Notes under the pieces: model-generated
Seen by the model: the letters and a program-made list of their open reading frames with translations, nothing else
Database searches by the model: none
Told to the model about the DNA's origin: nothing
Assembly (NCBI GenBank): GCA_020635205.1
Contig: JACKAE010000004.1
Location: forward strand, 434,001-498,000
Direction: 5' to 3'
Length of the DNA: 64,000 nt
From: Ignavibacteria bacterium
GTDB lineage: Bacteria > Bacteroidota > Ignavibacteria > OLB7
Position numbers and translations under genes: made by a program
In this document: piece by piece, positions 54,348 to 63,912 of the stretch
How the letters are laid out: each line of letters starts with the position of its first letter
Numbering within the stretch: the first letter of the stretch is position 1

Positions 54348-54971
54348 ATGTATACCGATAAACAATTGATGATTGACAGAACCGATAGTACAGAACAATT
54401 CTTTGAAGATTCTCTCAGAGAAAGTGCTGAGGTTGCGATTGCTACAATCGACTCCTGTAGCTCAGATGTAATGGCAGCAGTTGACGCTCTGGTTCAGACC
54501 TACCGCAACGGGGGGAAAGTTCTCTTCTGCGGCAATGGCGGGAGCGCAGCAGATTGCCAACACTTAGCAACCGAGTTGATGATACGCCTCAACCACAACC
54601 TGAACAGACCGGCACTCGGGGCAATTTCTCTCTGCACCGATCCCTCGAACCTTACCGCAGGTGGGAACGACATTGGATTCGAAAATGTCTTCGCTCGCAA
54701 CGTTGAAGGCTTAGGTCGTCCGGGTGATATTCTGGTTGGCATCTCGACAAGCGGGAACTCCGAGAACATTGTTCGAGCAGTCCAAAAAGGGAAAGAAATC
54801 GGAATGAAGACGATTGGTCTGTTGGGAGGGAATGGTGGACGGTTAATGGAAGAATGTGATATTTCTGTTGTCGTTCCTTCGCACAACGTTCAACGTATTC
54901 AGGAGATACACATCAAGATCGGCCACGTTCTATGTGAATCAGTTGAACAGAAACTCTTTGGAGAAGAATGA
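54348..54971 (+). CDS. gmhA: Phosphoheptose isomerase (SIS domain)
   Basis: A 207-residue enzyme converting sedoheptulose 7-phosphate to glycero-manno-heptose 7-phosphate, the first step to ADP-heptose for the LPS core. SIS motifs are FCGNGGSAADCQHLATEL and VGISTSGNSENIVRA, with GLLGGNGGRL and the C-terminal HIKIGHVLCESVE. The start may be 54348 or the next ATG at 54369. TACTTTTG at about 54333-54340 fits the Bacteroidota -7 consensus TAnnTTTG. The stop overlaps the dacB start by four bases. Confidence 0.93.
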   Translation: MYTDKQLMIDRTDSTEQFFEDSLRESAEVAIATIDSCSSDVMAAVDALVQTYRNGGKVLFCGNGGSAADCQHLATELMIRLNHNLNRPALGAISLCTDPSNLTAGGNDIGFENVFARNVEGLGRPGDILVGISTSGNSENIVRAVQKGKEIGMKTIGLLGGNGGRLMEECDISVVVPSHNVQRIQEIHIKIGHVLCESVEQKLFGEE

Positions 54972-56647
54972 ACATGATGAAGCTACCCATGCAAGCTCTT
55001 GCCGGTCTCCTCTCCCTCCTCCTCTTCCTTATTCCGACTCACCAGAATTTTGGACAGTCAAAAAATCGAGTTGTCCGATCTTCCAACACCTCCTCAGGAG
55101 CAATCGACTCATCGGCTGCACTTAATAATCTTGCAACCGATATTCGCTCTCTCCTCACGATGTCGAGCGAGCTAAAGAGCGGTTCAGTCGGAATTCGAGT
55201 CGTCTCTCTCAGAAATGGCAAATCTCTCTTCGATCTTAATAGCGAAAAACCCCTCACCCCGGCATCAACAACAAAGCTCCTGACAACGTATAGCGCTCTT
55301 CTCCTCTTCGGATCGGACTATGAAATCCCGACAATTTTGTACGGAGCTGTCAAACCAGAGAAAGGTATTATCAAGGGAGACCTTTTCATTAAGGGTCATG
55401 GCGATCCTCTCTTCTCGGTAGGAGATATTGATGAGCTGATCGTGAAATTGAAAAGTGCTGGTGTGAAAAGAATTGAGGGGGACGTTGTGGGGGATGGAAC
55501 ATATTTCGACAGTGTGTACGAGCGAAAAGACTATAGTGGAGATGCAGATCACGTAGTTGACCTCCCCCCTGTTGCAGCTCTCGGCATCGAGAATAACATG
55601 GTAACGGTTGTTGTCTCTTCTTCTCGAACTGCAGGGCAACTTTGCAACGTCCAGACCTTCCCTCCCTCTTCCGGTTTTGTGATTGCGAACTCTGCGAAGT
55701 CGTATGCGGCAAGCAAAAAGAAGTCGACAACGAAGAAGAAACGCCGCCGTAGAAGCTCTCTTGAAGAGTACATTCCAGATCAATCAATTCCGAAGGCATC
55801 AATTGGAAGATTTGGGGATGAGGAATACTTCGACGAAGGGAGAGAGAATGTGGAGGAAGGGATTGCAATCTCGTTGACAACAGATGAGGATGGACGCCAG
55901 ACTATTCACGTCAGTGGAACACTTGGCGTAAATAAAACTGTGAGTAAACGGTACGAGATAAAGAACCCACCAGCCGTGGTCGCCGGTATGTTTTTCGATA
56001 GGCTTCGAACGAACGGCATCGAGATAACGGGTGCTGTGCGTACTGGAGCTACGTTGCAAAAGGCTGTGCCGTTAGCTGAATTTCGGCGACCTTTAACTCA
56101 GGTAATTAACACAGTGATGAAGCAGAGCCACAACCATTATGCTGAGTATGTTTTTAAGATGATCGGAGCCGCCTCTGGTTCTGGTAAGGGAGAGAACGCT
56201 ACTGCCACTCAAGCGAGGGCAGCCATTCGCCAATGTATGGAAGCCTCATCTGCTCCGTTCGAATCGTGTGTCGTAAACGACGGCTCGGGTCTTTCGCGTC
56301 GGAACCTTATCTCTCCGCAAGCACTTGTGGCAACCCTTGTGGCAGCCTACAACAATCGCCCTCTCTGGAAAGCGTTGTATGAAGCCCTCTCCGTTGCTGG
56401 AAAAGATGGAACCCTCAGAAAGCGAATGAAGGGAACTCGGGCGGAAGGGAATGTTCACGGAAAGACTGGAACTCTCAAGAATGTCTCTGCCCTCACAGGG
56501 TACGTAACCAGTGCCGACGGAGAGATGTTGGCCTTTGCTATGATAACCAACGGCTATAACGTAGGAACCTATAAGAGTGTTGAGAACAAGGTGGCCGAAC
56601 GGCTTGCTGACTTTTCGTGGAACGAGGGGAAAGCAGTTCCTGAGTAA
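54968..56647 (+). CDS. dacB: D-Ala-D-Ala carboxypeptidase/endopeptidase, PBP4 family (S13)
   Basis: A 559-residue periplasmic penicillin-binding protein that trims or cuts peptidoglycan cross-links. A signal peptide covers about residues 1-30. The S13 catalytic set is present: Ser100-x-x-Lys103 (PASTTKLL), SHN (MKQSHNHYAEY) and KTG (HGKTGTLKN), plus NDGSGLSRRN. Domains II and III are inserted between the first two motifs as usual. Unusual is a polybasic Ser/Lys/Arg segment at about residues 243-262 (KKKSTTKKKRRRRSS) followed by an acidic patch in the inserted domain. Translationally coupled to gmhA. Confidence 0.93.
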   Translation: MNMMKLPMQALAGLLSLLLFLIPTHQNFGQSKNRVVRSSNTSSGAIDSSAALNNLATDIRSLLTMSSELKSGSVGIRVVSLRNGKSLFDLNSEKPLTPASTTKLLTTYSALLLFGSDYEIPTILYGAVKPEKGIIKGDLFIKGHGDPLFSVGDIDELIVKLKSAGVKRIEGDVVGDGTYFDSVYERKDYSGDADHVVDLPPVAALGIENNMVTVVVSSSRTAGQLCNVQTFPPSSGFVIANSAKSYAASKKKSTTKKKRRRRSSLEEYIPDQSIPKASIGRFGDEEYFDEGRENVEEGIAISLTTDEDGRQTIHVSGTLGVNKTVSKRYEIKNPPAVVAGMFFDRLRTNGIEITGAVRTGATLQKAVPLAEFRRPLTQVINTVMKQSHNHYAEYVFKMIGAASGSGKGENATATQARAAIRQCMEASSAPFESCVVNDGSGLSRRNLISPQALVATLVAAYNNRPLWKALYEALSVAGKDGTLRKRMKGTRAEGNVHGKTGTLKNVSALTGYVTSADGEMLAFAMITNGYNVGTYKSVENKVAERLADFSWNEGKAVPE

Positions 56648-57088
56648 CGGAAACTACGTCTCAACTGTCACTCCACTCACAATCAGAAGGACAAAAAGTA
56701 AAAGCACCCAATTGTAACGATTTCAGAGAATCATGAGCGAAGGTCTTGCCTCCTTCAATTTTGTTCATGATATTTGTGAGCGGTTCAGACAACCTGCCGG
56801 AACCGCTCTCCAGCAAAGATACGTTGCTACTGATGACTGCATGTGCAGAGCCGCCGTGAGTTACGGGTCTCTATGTGCCGATAGACCCACTTCAGCTTTG
56901 CGGATTACTTCCTCAGCATTGAACTTTCGATCAAACTTTTCAGAGTTGGTCGGAGACTTGTGACGCACCAGAGGGGAGAAAGAGAAGACTGTCAGCAGAT
57001 GTCAATCGACTTCATCAGTTCTAAACGATTCTCAGCACGTTAATCAACATATTTTATTCACTATAGTTCTCGAACAGGAAGCCAAACA
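56648..57088. other. rho leader / intergenic region with a hairpin
   Basis: No supportable gene. GAGCGGTTC / GAACCGCTC (56778-56786, 56800-56808) form a 9-bp stem with a 13-base loop and no T-tract. It could end dacB mRNA or lie in the rho leader. The rho promoter should lie in the right part. Confidence 0.5.
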
Positions 57089-58522
57089 ATGCCTGCAACA
57101 GCAGATAAGAAAAGAAAGTCCCGCAAAAGGATCAACAGTGATAAGGGAAACAACATGGAGAAGGGGAACGTGGAGAAAGTCCACGAGGAGAAAGGGAGTG
57201 GAGATCAGTCAACTGGTAGTACCAGTGAGTCTTCAGGAGGAGAGAGAGCATTCCACGATCTTGCCGAATTAAAGTCCAAGCGAATTGTTGAACTAACGCA
57301 GATCGCTAAGCGGCTTGGAATTCAAGGGTACAGTGACTATCGCAAGCAAGAACTGATTTTCAAGATTCTTGAAGCACAGTCAACCCAAGAACGGAAAGAG
57401 GGACACGACAGCAACATCCGTTTCTCAGAGGGTGTGCTGGAAGTATTGCCGGATGGCTACGGCTTCCTCCGCTCAGCCGACTATAACTACCTCCCCTCAC
57501 CAGACGATATTTACGTCTCTCCTTCGCAGATCAAGAAATTCCAACTCCGAACCGGCGATACTGTCTCAGGTCAGGTCCGCTCACCGAAAGAGGGTGAACG
57601 CTTCTTTGCGCTGCTGAAGGTAGAGCAGGTGAACTATCAGGACCCTGAGTCGATTCGTGACCGGACGATCTTCGACAACCTTACACCTCTCTACGCAAAT
57701 TCGCGCATCAACCTTGAGACAACTCCGGGTGAGTATGCGATGCGGATCATGAACTTGATTACGCCAATCGGTAAAGGTCAGCGTGCACTGGTAGTGTCGC
57801 CACCGAAGGCAGGTAAAACCGTTCTCTTGCAGAAACTGGCAAACGCAGTCAACAGATCTCACCCAGAGATTAAGTTGATTGTTCTGCTAATCGACGAACG
57901 CCCGGAAGAGGTAACCGACATGGAACGCTCGGTTCAAGCCGAAGTGATTGCCTCCACCTTCGACGAGCCGCCGGAGAGACACGTGCAGGTGGCCGAGATG
58001 GCACTGGAAAAAGCAAAGCGTTTAGTAGAAGCAGGAATCGATGTGATGATCTTGCTCGACTCGATCACGCGCCTCGCTCGCGCTCACAACACTGTGATCC
58101 CCCACTCCGGTAAGATTCTCTCGGGTGGTGTCGACGCAAACGCACTCCACAAACCGAAGCGCTTCTTCGGCGCGGCGCGTAACATCGAAGAGGGTGGATC
58201 GCTCACGATCATTGCAACTGCTTTGGTAGACACCGGCTCCCGAATGGATGAAGTGATCTTCGAAGAGTTCAAGGGGACGGGTAACAGCGAGATTATTCTC
58301 GACCGACACTTGGCCGACCGCCGCATCTTCCCAGCTTTCGATATTGTCCGCTCCGGCACTCGGCGCGAAGACCTTCTTCTGGATGAGACAGAGCTAAACA
58401 AACTCTGGATTCTCCGAAAGGTTATCAACGACATGTCCTCAGTTGAGGCAATGGAGTTTATGCTCAGCCGGATACAAGGCACGAAATCAAACGCAGAGTT
58501 CTTGAAGGCAATGAATTCGTAG
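57089..58522 (+). CDS. rho: Transcription termination factor Rho
   Basis: A 477-residue hexameric RNA helicase. Residues 1-55 are a low-complexity, strongly charged Lys/Glu/Ser extension absent from E. coli Rho. The Rho N helix bundle follows (LKSKRIVELTQIAKRLGIQG), then the cold-shock-like RNA-binding domain (FSEGVLEVLPDGYGFLRS) and the ATPase core with Walker A (VSPPKAGKTVLL) near residue 240, Walker B (VMILLDSITRLARA) and the Q/R loops (GGSLTIIATALVDTGSRMD). Followed by a strong terminator. Confidence 0.98.
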   Translation: MPATADKKRKSRKRINSDKGNNMEKGNVEKVHEEKGSGDQSTGSTSESSGGERAFHDLAELKSKRIVELTQIAKRLGIQGYSDYRKQELIFKILEAQSTQERKEGHDSNIRFSEGVLEVLPDGYGFLRSADYNYLPSPDDIYVSPSQIKKFQLRTGDTVSGQVRSPKEGERFFALLKVEQVNYQDPESIRDRTIFDNLTPLYANSRINLETTPGEYAMRIMNLITPIGKGQRALVVSPPKAGKTVLLQKLANAVNRSHPEIKLIVLLIDERPEEVTDMERSVQAEVIASTFDEPPERHVQVAEMALEKAKRLVEAGIDVMILLDSITRLARAHNTVIPHSGKILSGGVDANALHKPKRFFGAARNIEEGGSLTIIATALVDTGSRMDEVIFEEFKGTGNSEIILDRHLADRRIFPAFDIVRSGTRREDLLLDETELNKLWILRKVINDMSSVEAMEFMLSRIQGTKSNAEFLKAMNS

Positions 58523-58555
58523 GTTCCTGAAGATTCAGTAGAGAATGAGTGTATC

Positions 58556-58594
58556 AACGGTAGAGAGGGTGAGTTCCCTCTCTACCGTTTTTTT
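58556..58594 (+). terminator. Strong Rho-independent terminator after rho
   Basis: A 14-bp perfect stem AACGGTAGAGAGGG / CCCTCTCTACCGTT has a 6-base loop and is followed by a run of T. Confidence 0.95.
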
Positions 58595-58744
58595 GAGAGG
58601 CTCGTTCATCAAAGACCGTTTCGGAAGAAATTTACTACCGGACAATCAGTTTGCGAGGAAATGCGCTATCACGTCTCAGTGTCGTTCAGGAATCTGTGTG
58701 AAGATAGTTCCACGATAGCTTACCAGCCTACCAAATCTCTCATC

Positions 58745-58996
58745 TTATCGAACTGCTCCCGGAGGGAGCAGTCCTACGTTGCCGTGGAGAAAACCGCAGG
58801 CTGCACTCCACGGTAGCGATCGCTTTTTGATGCTTCCGCCCTGAAGGGGCGGCTGAGCTGGGAGCATTGACATCCCCTCCTTCTTCCATTCTACCCCTTC
58901 GGGGCGTGGAGAGCCACGAACGCTTTCCCTTCCGGGGATTCTCATCCCCGGCTATCCGCCACGGCGGATCGGTAGCCCCTTCGGGGCAGTCCCTTG
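58745..58996 (+). repeat. Composite palindrome element, long copy C
   Basis: The module order matches copy B: GAACTGCTCCCGGAGGGAG, GCCGTGGAGAAAACCGCAGG, CTGCACTCCACGGTA, CCGCCCTGAAGGGGCGG, CATTCTACCCCTTCGGGGCG and CCGGGGATTCTCATCCCCGG. It then adds CCGCCACGGCGG and GCCCCTTCGGGGC, as in copy A. It fills the rho-topA gap (58523-59132), which otherwise contains no gene. Confidence 0.92.
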
Positions 58997-59132
58997 AAGG
59001 ATTGAGCTTGCAGAACACTTCCTATTGCATTTGCATTGTCCGCGAATATAGATCACGTTAAGTGGATGATCCTGAAGAGAGTGGCAGAATGAGAGCCTCC
59101 CTTTCCACTCCCTTTCTCTGAACTACTATCTC

Positions 59133-61526
59133 CTATCCACCCTCAGGCTTCACACTCGCAGTATATCTACAGTCGGGATAGCGCGAACAGCCGTAAAAGG
59201 TACTGTTGTACTTCCCCCCGGTTCGCTCAACGAGAAAGCCTTCCTGGCAGGTAGGGCACTTCACATCCATTGTTACCGGTTTCGTATGGCGGCAAGAAGG
59301 GAAGGTACTGCACCCGTAGAACTCGCCATTTTTTCCCGATCGACGAACCATTGGTGCTCCACAAGCATCGCAGATCATTCCATCAGCCCCACCCTTCACT
59401 GTGCCTCGATTGCTTGCCGACTTTCTCCCCTTCGAGCTGTTGCCGTTGGTCTTCCTCTCACCGATAGTTTTCTTCTCAACGTCAGACGCTGGAATAAGGC
59501 GGGAACATTTCGGAAAGGAAGTACAGGCGTAGTAGGGACCATACTTACCTTCACGAAGTTCCATTCCCGAACCGCACTGATCGCACAGAACCTTCTCACC
59601 TGAACCACCCACACCTGCTAAAGATTTGCCTTCTCCCCCTTTCAGCTCTTTAGAAGTTGTCTTCCTTAGACGTGGTGGAGTTCTTCTCTCACTATTAGCA
59701 TTTCTACTCCCCGTAGTAACATCGATCCGCGCCCCTTTCAGTGCTATTGTAAAGGGCTTATAGAAACCTTGCATCACTTTTAGATAGGTCTGTTTTCCAT
59801 CGGCAATGCTGTCGAGGTCTTTTTCCATGCGAGCTGTAAACTTCACGTCGAACAGTTTTGGAAAGCTCGTTGTGAGTGTATCGGAGACACGAATGCCAAG
59901 CTCGGAGGCGTGAAGCAACCTACCACTCTCAAATACATAGCCGCGATCAACGATAGTGGCGATAGTCTGCGCGTAGGTGCTTGGTCGCCCTACTCCCTTT
60001 GCTTCCAACTCCTTTACCAGCGTGCTCTCGGTATATCGTGGCGGAGGTTTTGTTTCGCTCCGTTTTGTCACCAAGGTCAAAAGTTCAACCGGCCCATCCC
60101 TGCGAAGACTTGCCGGCAACGTTCTCCCCTCCTCACTCAAGCTATCATCACTCTCCGATGCCTTCCGTATCTCTTTCCTCTCTTCTTGATCGTCGTATAC
60201 CTGCATCCACCCACGAAACTTATTTACTCGCCCCGTAGTGCGGAACAAAAACGTTCCCCCTCGAATCTCCACAACAGTTTGATCGAAGAGTGCATCGGTC
60301 ATCTGCGAGGCGATGAAGCGGCGGTAAATCAGTTCGTAGAGGTTGGCGAGGTCTTCGTCCAGCAACTTACGTGCTGCGCGAGGGGTAATCTTTAGGTCAG
60401 CCGGACGAATTGCCTCGTGTGCATCTTGAACGATTGCCCCCTTCTTCTGCTTGTGCTCCTTCGGCTTTTGCGGAACATACTCTTTCCCATAGTTCTCGAA
60501 GACCCACTCGTGAGCGGCAGCTACAGCTTCGTCACTTACTCGAACTGAGTCAGTTCGCATGTAGGTAATCAACCCAACTCGTCCTCTTGAGCCAAGCTCC
60601 ACACCTTCGTACAATTTCTGCGCAGCCATCATTGTTGCCTTCGGCTTCATCTTCAATCTGCGTCCGGCATCTTGCTGTAGAGTTGAGGTTGTGAACGGTG
60701 GAGGTGCAGAACGGCGGACTTCTTTCTGTTCGAGCTTTTCAACACGATAGTCTTGAAAGAGAGCACGATCTCGAATAATTTTCGCCTCCTCTTCACTCGC
60801 AATAAACGCCTTTCCCTCACCTTTCTCTCCACTCTCCTTTGAGGCCGAGCCGGAGGGATTTCTCAACTGTACGCCATCGTACTCCACAAGTCGAGCAGTA
60901 AATTCCTCATCCTTCTCGGTTTTGAACGTGCCGATCAAATTCCAGTACTCGATTGGAATAAAGGAGTTGATCTCCTTCTCACGCTCAACAACCAAGCGCA
61001 AGGCAACCGACTGAACTCTGCCAGCCGAAAGACCTGTGTGTGCTTCACCACGGAAAGCGTTCCAGAGGAAGGGAGAGATTTTGTAGCCGATCAGTCTATC
61101 CATTACTCGCCTCGCCTCCTGCGCCTTCACCAGATCCATATCAATCCTCCGCGGCGTAGTCATTGCCTTCTTCACGCCACTGCTCGTAATCTCGTTGAAG
61201 AGGACTCGGTAGAGCGGGAGTGAGTCGTCGGCAATCTCTTGAGCAACGTGCCAGGCAATAGCCTCCCCTTCTCGGTCAGGGTCAGTTGCCAGATAGATTG
61301 CATCACACTGTTTGGAAAGCTGGCGTAGACGGCTGAGGACATCTTGCTTCCTATCGATAGTCACGTAGGTTGGAACAAAGCCCTCCTCAACATTCACGGC
61401 AATGTCCTTCTTCGGAAGATCGCGAACGTGGCCAAGCGAAGCCTCAACGATATACTCGGAACCTAAATATTTATTGATTGTTTTCGCCTTCGACGGAGAC
61501 TCGACGACGACTAATGCTTTTCCCAT
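59133..61526 (-). CDS. topA: DNA topoisomerase I (type IA)
   Basis: A 797-residue enzyme relaxing negative supercoils. The TOPRIM domain is at the N-terminus (VVESPSKAKTINKYLG, with DPDREGEAIAWH), the active-site tyrosine is Tyr322 (GLITYMRTDS), and three C4 zinc ribbons occupy the C-terminus: CDQCGSGMEL, CDACGAPMV and CPTCQEGFL, each with a paired distal C-x4-C. Insertions rich in Lys/Ser/Gly lie at about residues 225-245 and between the zinc units. The length is normal for the family. Single gene on the minus strand. Confidence 0.97.
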   Translation of the reverse strand: MGKALVVVESPSKAKTINKYLGSEYIVEASLGHVRDLPKKDIAVNVEEGFVPTYVTIDRKQDVLSRLRQLSKQCDAIYLATDPDREGEAIAWHVAQEIADDSLPLYRVLFNEITSSGVKKAMTTPRRIDMDLVKAQEARRVMDRLIGYKISPFLWNAFRGEAHTGLSAGRVQSVALRLVVEREKEINSFIPIEYWNLIGTFKTEKDEEFTARLVEYDGVQLRNPSGSASKESGEKGEGKAFIASEEEAKIIRDRALFQDYRVEKLEQKEVRRSAPPPFTTSTLQQDAGRRLKMKPKATMMAAQKLYEGVELGSRGRVGLITYMRTDSVRVSDEAVAAAHEWVFENYGKEYVPQKPKEHKQKKGAIVQDAHEAIRPADLKITPRAARKLLDEDLANLYELIYRRFIASQMTDALFDQTVVEIRGGTFLFRTTGRVNKFRGWMQVYDDQEERKEIRKASESDDSLSEEGRTLPASLRRDGPVELLTLVTKRSETKPPPRYTESTLVKELEAKGVGRPSTYAQTIATIVDRGYVFESGRLLHASELGIRVSDTLTTSFPKLFDVKFTARMEKDLDSIADGKQTYLKVMQGFYKPFTIALKGARIDVTTGSRNANSERRTPPRLRKTTSKELKGGEGKSLAGVGGSGEKVLCDQCGSGMELREGKYGPYYACTSFPKCSRLIPASDVEKKTIGERKTNGNSSKGRKSASNRGTVKGGADGMICDACGAPMVRRSGKNGEFYGCSTFPSCRHTKPVTMDVKCPTCQEGFLVERTGGKYNSTFYGCSRYPDCRYTASVKPEGG

Positions 61527-61639
61527 AGTTCATCAATTTGCAGGTGAATTTAGAAGTTTGAACTGAGAAGTGCGAACCGTAGCGGCGACAATTACCACTC
61601 CCATTCGATTTCAAGTCTTTCGCACCACACTTTCTCTCT

Positions 61640-62449
61640 TTATGTTCTCAGTGTCAACCGCTGGATAAATTCTGCTGCCGAGTTCGCGGTTGTGTCATCA
61701 CCGGAACCGAAACGTCGGACAATCGAGAAGTGATCTCTTCCCCTCACGCTGATGTAGCGAGCAAGCACGTCCACATTGCGAAGAGCCTCTGCTAAGGCTT
61801 TACCTTGCTTTCGCAATCCGGGAGGATCATTCTCGGCAGTGATAACCAAGAATGGAGGATCGTCGGAGCTGACCCAGTTGATTGGTGAGGCGGCACGAAG
61901 TGCAACTTCATCTCTGCCAAAGGTTTCTTCAATATGCTCTCGTGCAGTAAATACAGATGAGTGAACATACTCGGCAAGATCGGCTGCACCACTCACCATC
62001 ACAACGCCTCTGATAATACTATTTGAAAGCCCTTCCCGTTCGAGGAACCGTTCGTCCAAAGCAATCATTGCGGCAAGGTGCGCGCCAGCTGAATGTCCGG
62101 CAACGAAGAGAGCCTCGGGATTTCCCCCATACCTTCCGATATTGCGATAGACCCAGGCAGTTGCAGCCGCACAGTCTTCAGCATTCGTCGGATATTTAAC
62201 CTCAGGTGTCAGCCGATAGTTTGCGGCGACTGCCACAATACCTCGCACTGCGAACGCTCGACCAAGATGTTCGAACAGCCTCTTATCTCCACTCCGCCAG
62301 CCACCACCGTAGAACCACATGGTCACAGGCAATCCGTGAGCGTTCGGTGGTGCATATATGTCAAGTGTCAACCGCTCCTCACCCTCTAATCCAAATGGAA
62401 TGTTCTTGGCAATGGCTACATCTTGTTTGAACAGTTCGAGAAAAGTCAT
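61640..62449 (-). CDS. Alpha/beta hydrolase, esterase/lipase (BD-FAE-like)
   Basis: A 269-residue cytoplasmic protein. The oxyanion motif appears as WFYGGGWRSGDKR, the nucleophile elbow as GHSAGAHLAAM, the Asp probably in VITAENDPPG, and the His in GRDHFSIVRRF. The arrangement resembles carboxylesterases and kynurenine-formamidase-like hydrolases of the hormone-sensitive-lipase branch. The substrate is not evident. No signal peptide. Confidence 0.88.
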   Translation of the reverse strand: MTFLELFKQDVAIAKNIPFGLEGEERLTLDIYAPPNAHGLPVTMWFYGGGWRSGDKRLFEHLGRAFAVRGIVAVAANYRLTPEVKYPTNAEDCAAATAWVYRNIGRYGGNPEALFVAGHSAGAHLAAMIALDERFLEREGLSNSIIRGVVMVSGAADLAEYVHSSVFTAREHIEETFGRDEVALRAASPINWVSSDDPPFLVITAENDPPGLRKQGKALAEALRNVDVLARYISVRGRDHFSIVRRFGSGDDTTANSAAEFIQRLTLRT

Positions 62450-62601
62450 GCTAAAAAAAAGTTGAGTTTGCTCTGTAACGCCAATTTCAATCGAAGGTTA
62501 TTCCACTCGGCGTCACCGGTAACGCCACGATGATGTTGAACGTTCCATGTCATCCAACAATTCAAAAGTATTTACTTGATAACAAAGAAAAGCCAATAAC
62601 A

Positions 62602-63063
62602 ATGAAACGATTTTCGATAATGATAGCAGCCGTTGCCATGATTGCTTTCGTCGGCTGCGAGGATCTCCCTTTTGATCCGTTTGGCGGCGGTGGAACCGGT
62701 GGTGGTGGTGGAAATGGCGGAGGTGGTGGCAGGGACACCATTTGGATTGATGATTCCACTTGGGTTGACGACCACGGGAGAGATTCGAACTGGGTAGACG
62801 ATCATGGTAGAGATTCCAATTGGGTGGACGATCATGGTGGCCGTGGTGATGATTGCGATTCGATTTTGATTGATCCGTTTGGTGATGACAATGGTGGTGA
62901 TAGAGGAGGACGTGGTGGACGTGGCCGTGGTGGTGACAATCATGGTGGCCGTGGTGGTGACGATAATGGAGGAGATGACAATGGTGATGATGGCGGCGAC
63001 GACAATGGTGGGAATGGAGACAGCCTGTTAATTACACGAATTCCGACCATCGGAAGAGGATGA
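62602..63063 (+). CDS. Asp/Gly-rich repeat lipoprotein
   Basis: A 153-residue lipoprotein. The ATG at 62602 starts a signal peptide with the lipobox AFVGC (Cys about 20). Poly-Gly stretches follow, then about three copies of WVDDHGRDSN, and a C-terminal low-complexity region of GGRGGDDNGGDD type. The Asp-rich repeats could bind calcium or other cations at the cell surface, but this is inferred from composition only. A longer frame starting at 62530 precedes the signal peptide and is rejected. No relatives are recognised. Confidence 0.75.
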   Translation: MKRFSIMIAAVAMIAFVGCEDLPFDPFGGGGTGGGGGNGGGGGRDTIWIDDSTWVDDHGRDSNWVDDHGRDSNWVDDHGGRGDDCDSILIDPFGDDNGGDRGGRGGRGRGGDNHGGRGGDDNGGDDNGDDGGDDNGGNGDSLLITRIPTIGRG

Positions 63064-63082
63064 GACCGTAGTAACCCGTATC

Positions 63083-63134
63083 AGAACGCGATCCGCTTCC
63101 TGTGATGACGTTGAAGTTGGGCGGATCGCGTTCT
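63083..63134. terminator. Bidirectional hairpin between convergent genes
   Basis: A 14-bp perfect stem AGAACGCGATCCGC / GCGGATCGCGTTCT has a 24-base loop and overlaps the stop of the pseudouridine synthase gene. It probably serves both genes. Confidence 0.65.
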
Positions 63135-63912
63135 ATTCGGGAATCTTTGCGTAGGGAAGTTTCAGTCGTTGTCGCAGATCACGTACTTCCGATCGGTTCA
63201 GCTCCCTCCACTCACCACGCCGAATTCCTGTCACAACCAATCCTCCATAACTCAAGCGGTGCAATTTTTTCACCTCGTAATTGAATGCCTTAAATATCCG
63301 CCTCACCTCTCGGTTTTTTCCTTCCTTCAAAATGATGACCACATTGCGCCGATCCTCTTCGAGAAACAGTTGGCATGGTTGCGATGATTCTCCCATTCCA
63401 ATGTCTACTCCCTCAGTAATCCGTCGCGCATCCTCCACCTCAATCGGTCGATCCAGTTGGACACGGTATTCTCGCTCAACTTCGTATCGTGGGTGGGTCA
63501 TCCGATAGGCAAGCTCTCCATCATTGGTCAACAAGAGGACTCCCGTTGTGGCACGATCAAGTCGCCCAACTGGATAGAGTCGCTCAGGAACATCTACCAA
63601 CTCCACTACGGTTCGCCTTCCCTTCTCATCTTGGGTTGTCGTGATGGTATCTTTTGGCTTGTTCAACAAGATGTAGCAGAGGCGCTCTTTACGTTGAATT
63701 GGCTTTCCATCAACGGTCACGCGGTCAGCTGGGACAACTCGCGTGCCAAGCTCGCGCACGATATTTCCGTTGACCTTTACGCGGCCAGCGGCAATCATCT
63801 CGTCGGCTCCCCTACGCGAGGTAACTCCAGCATCTGCCAGAACTTTGTTTAGCCGTATCCCACTCTTCGCAGTTTCAGTTTGACGGTTCTTTCCCGTAGT
63901 TTGAGTTTTCAT
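63133..63912 (-). CDS. rluB: rRNA pseudouridine synthase, RsuA/RluB family
   Basis: A 259-residue enzyme making pseudouridine in ribosomal RNA. An S4 RNA-binding domain comes first (RLNKVLADAGVTSRRGADEMI, GRVKVNGNIV), followed by the catalytic domain with GRLDRATTGVLLLTNDG (Asp nucleophile) and KEGKNREVRRIFKAF. RluB (23S) is more likely than RsuA or RluE by domain length, but the exact site cannot be told. The first 20 residues are charged and poorly conserved. The ATG at 63912 has GGAG nearby. Confidence 0.92.
   Translation of the reverse strand: MKTQTTGKNRQTETAKSGIRLNKVLADAGVTSRRGADEMIAAGRVKVNGNIVRELGTRVVPADRVTVDGKPIQRKERLCYILLNKPKDTITTTQDEKGRRTVVELVDVPERLYPVGRLDRATTGVLLLTNDGELAYRMTHPRYEVEREYRVQLDRPIEVEDARRITEGVDIGMGESSQPCQLFLEEDRRNVVIILKEGKNREVRRIFKAFNYEVKKLHRLSYGGLVVTGIRRGEWRELNRSEVRDLRQRLKLPYAKIPE

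Noticed and set aside
56733..56963. 76-codon frame before rho
   Set aside because: It contains the hairpin at 56778-56808, lacks a ribosome-binding site and has no recognisable protein features.
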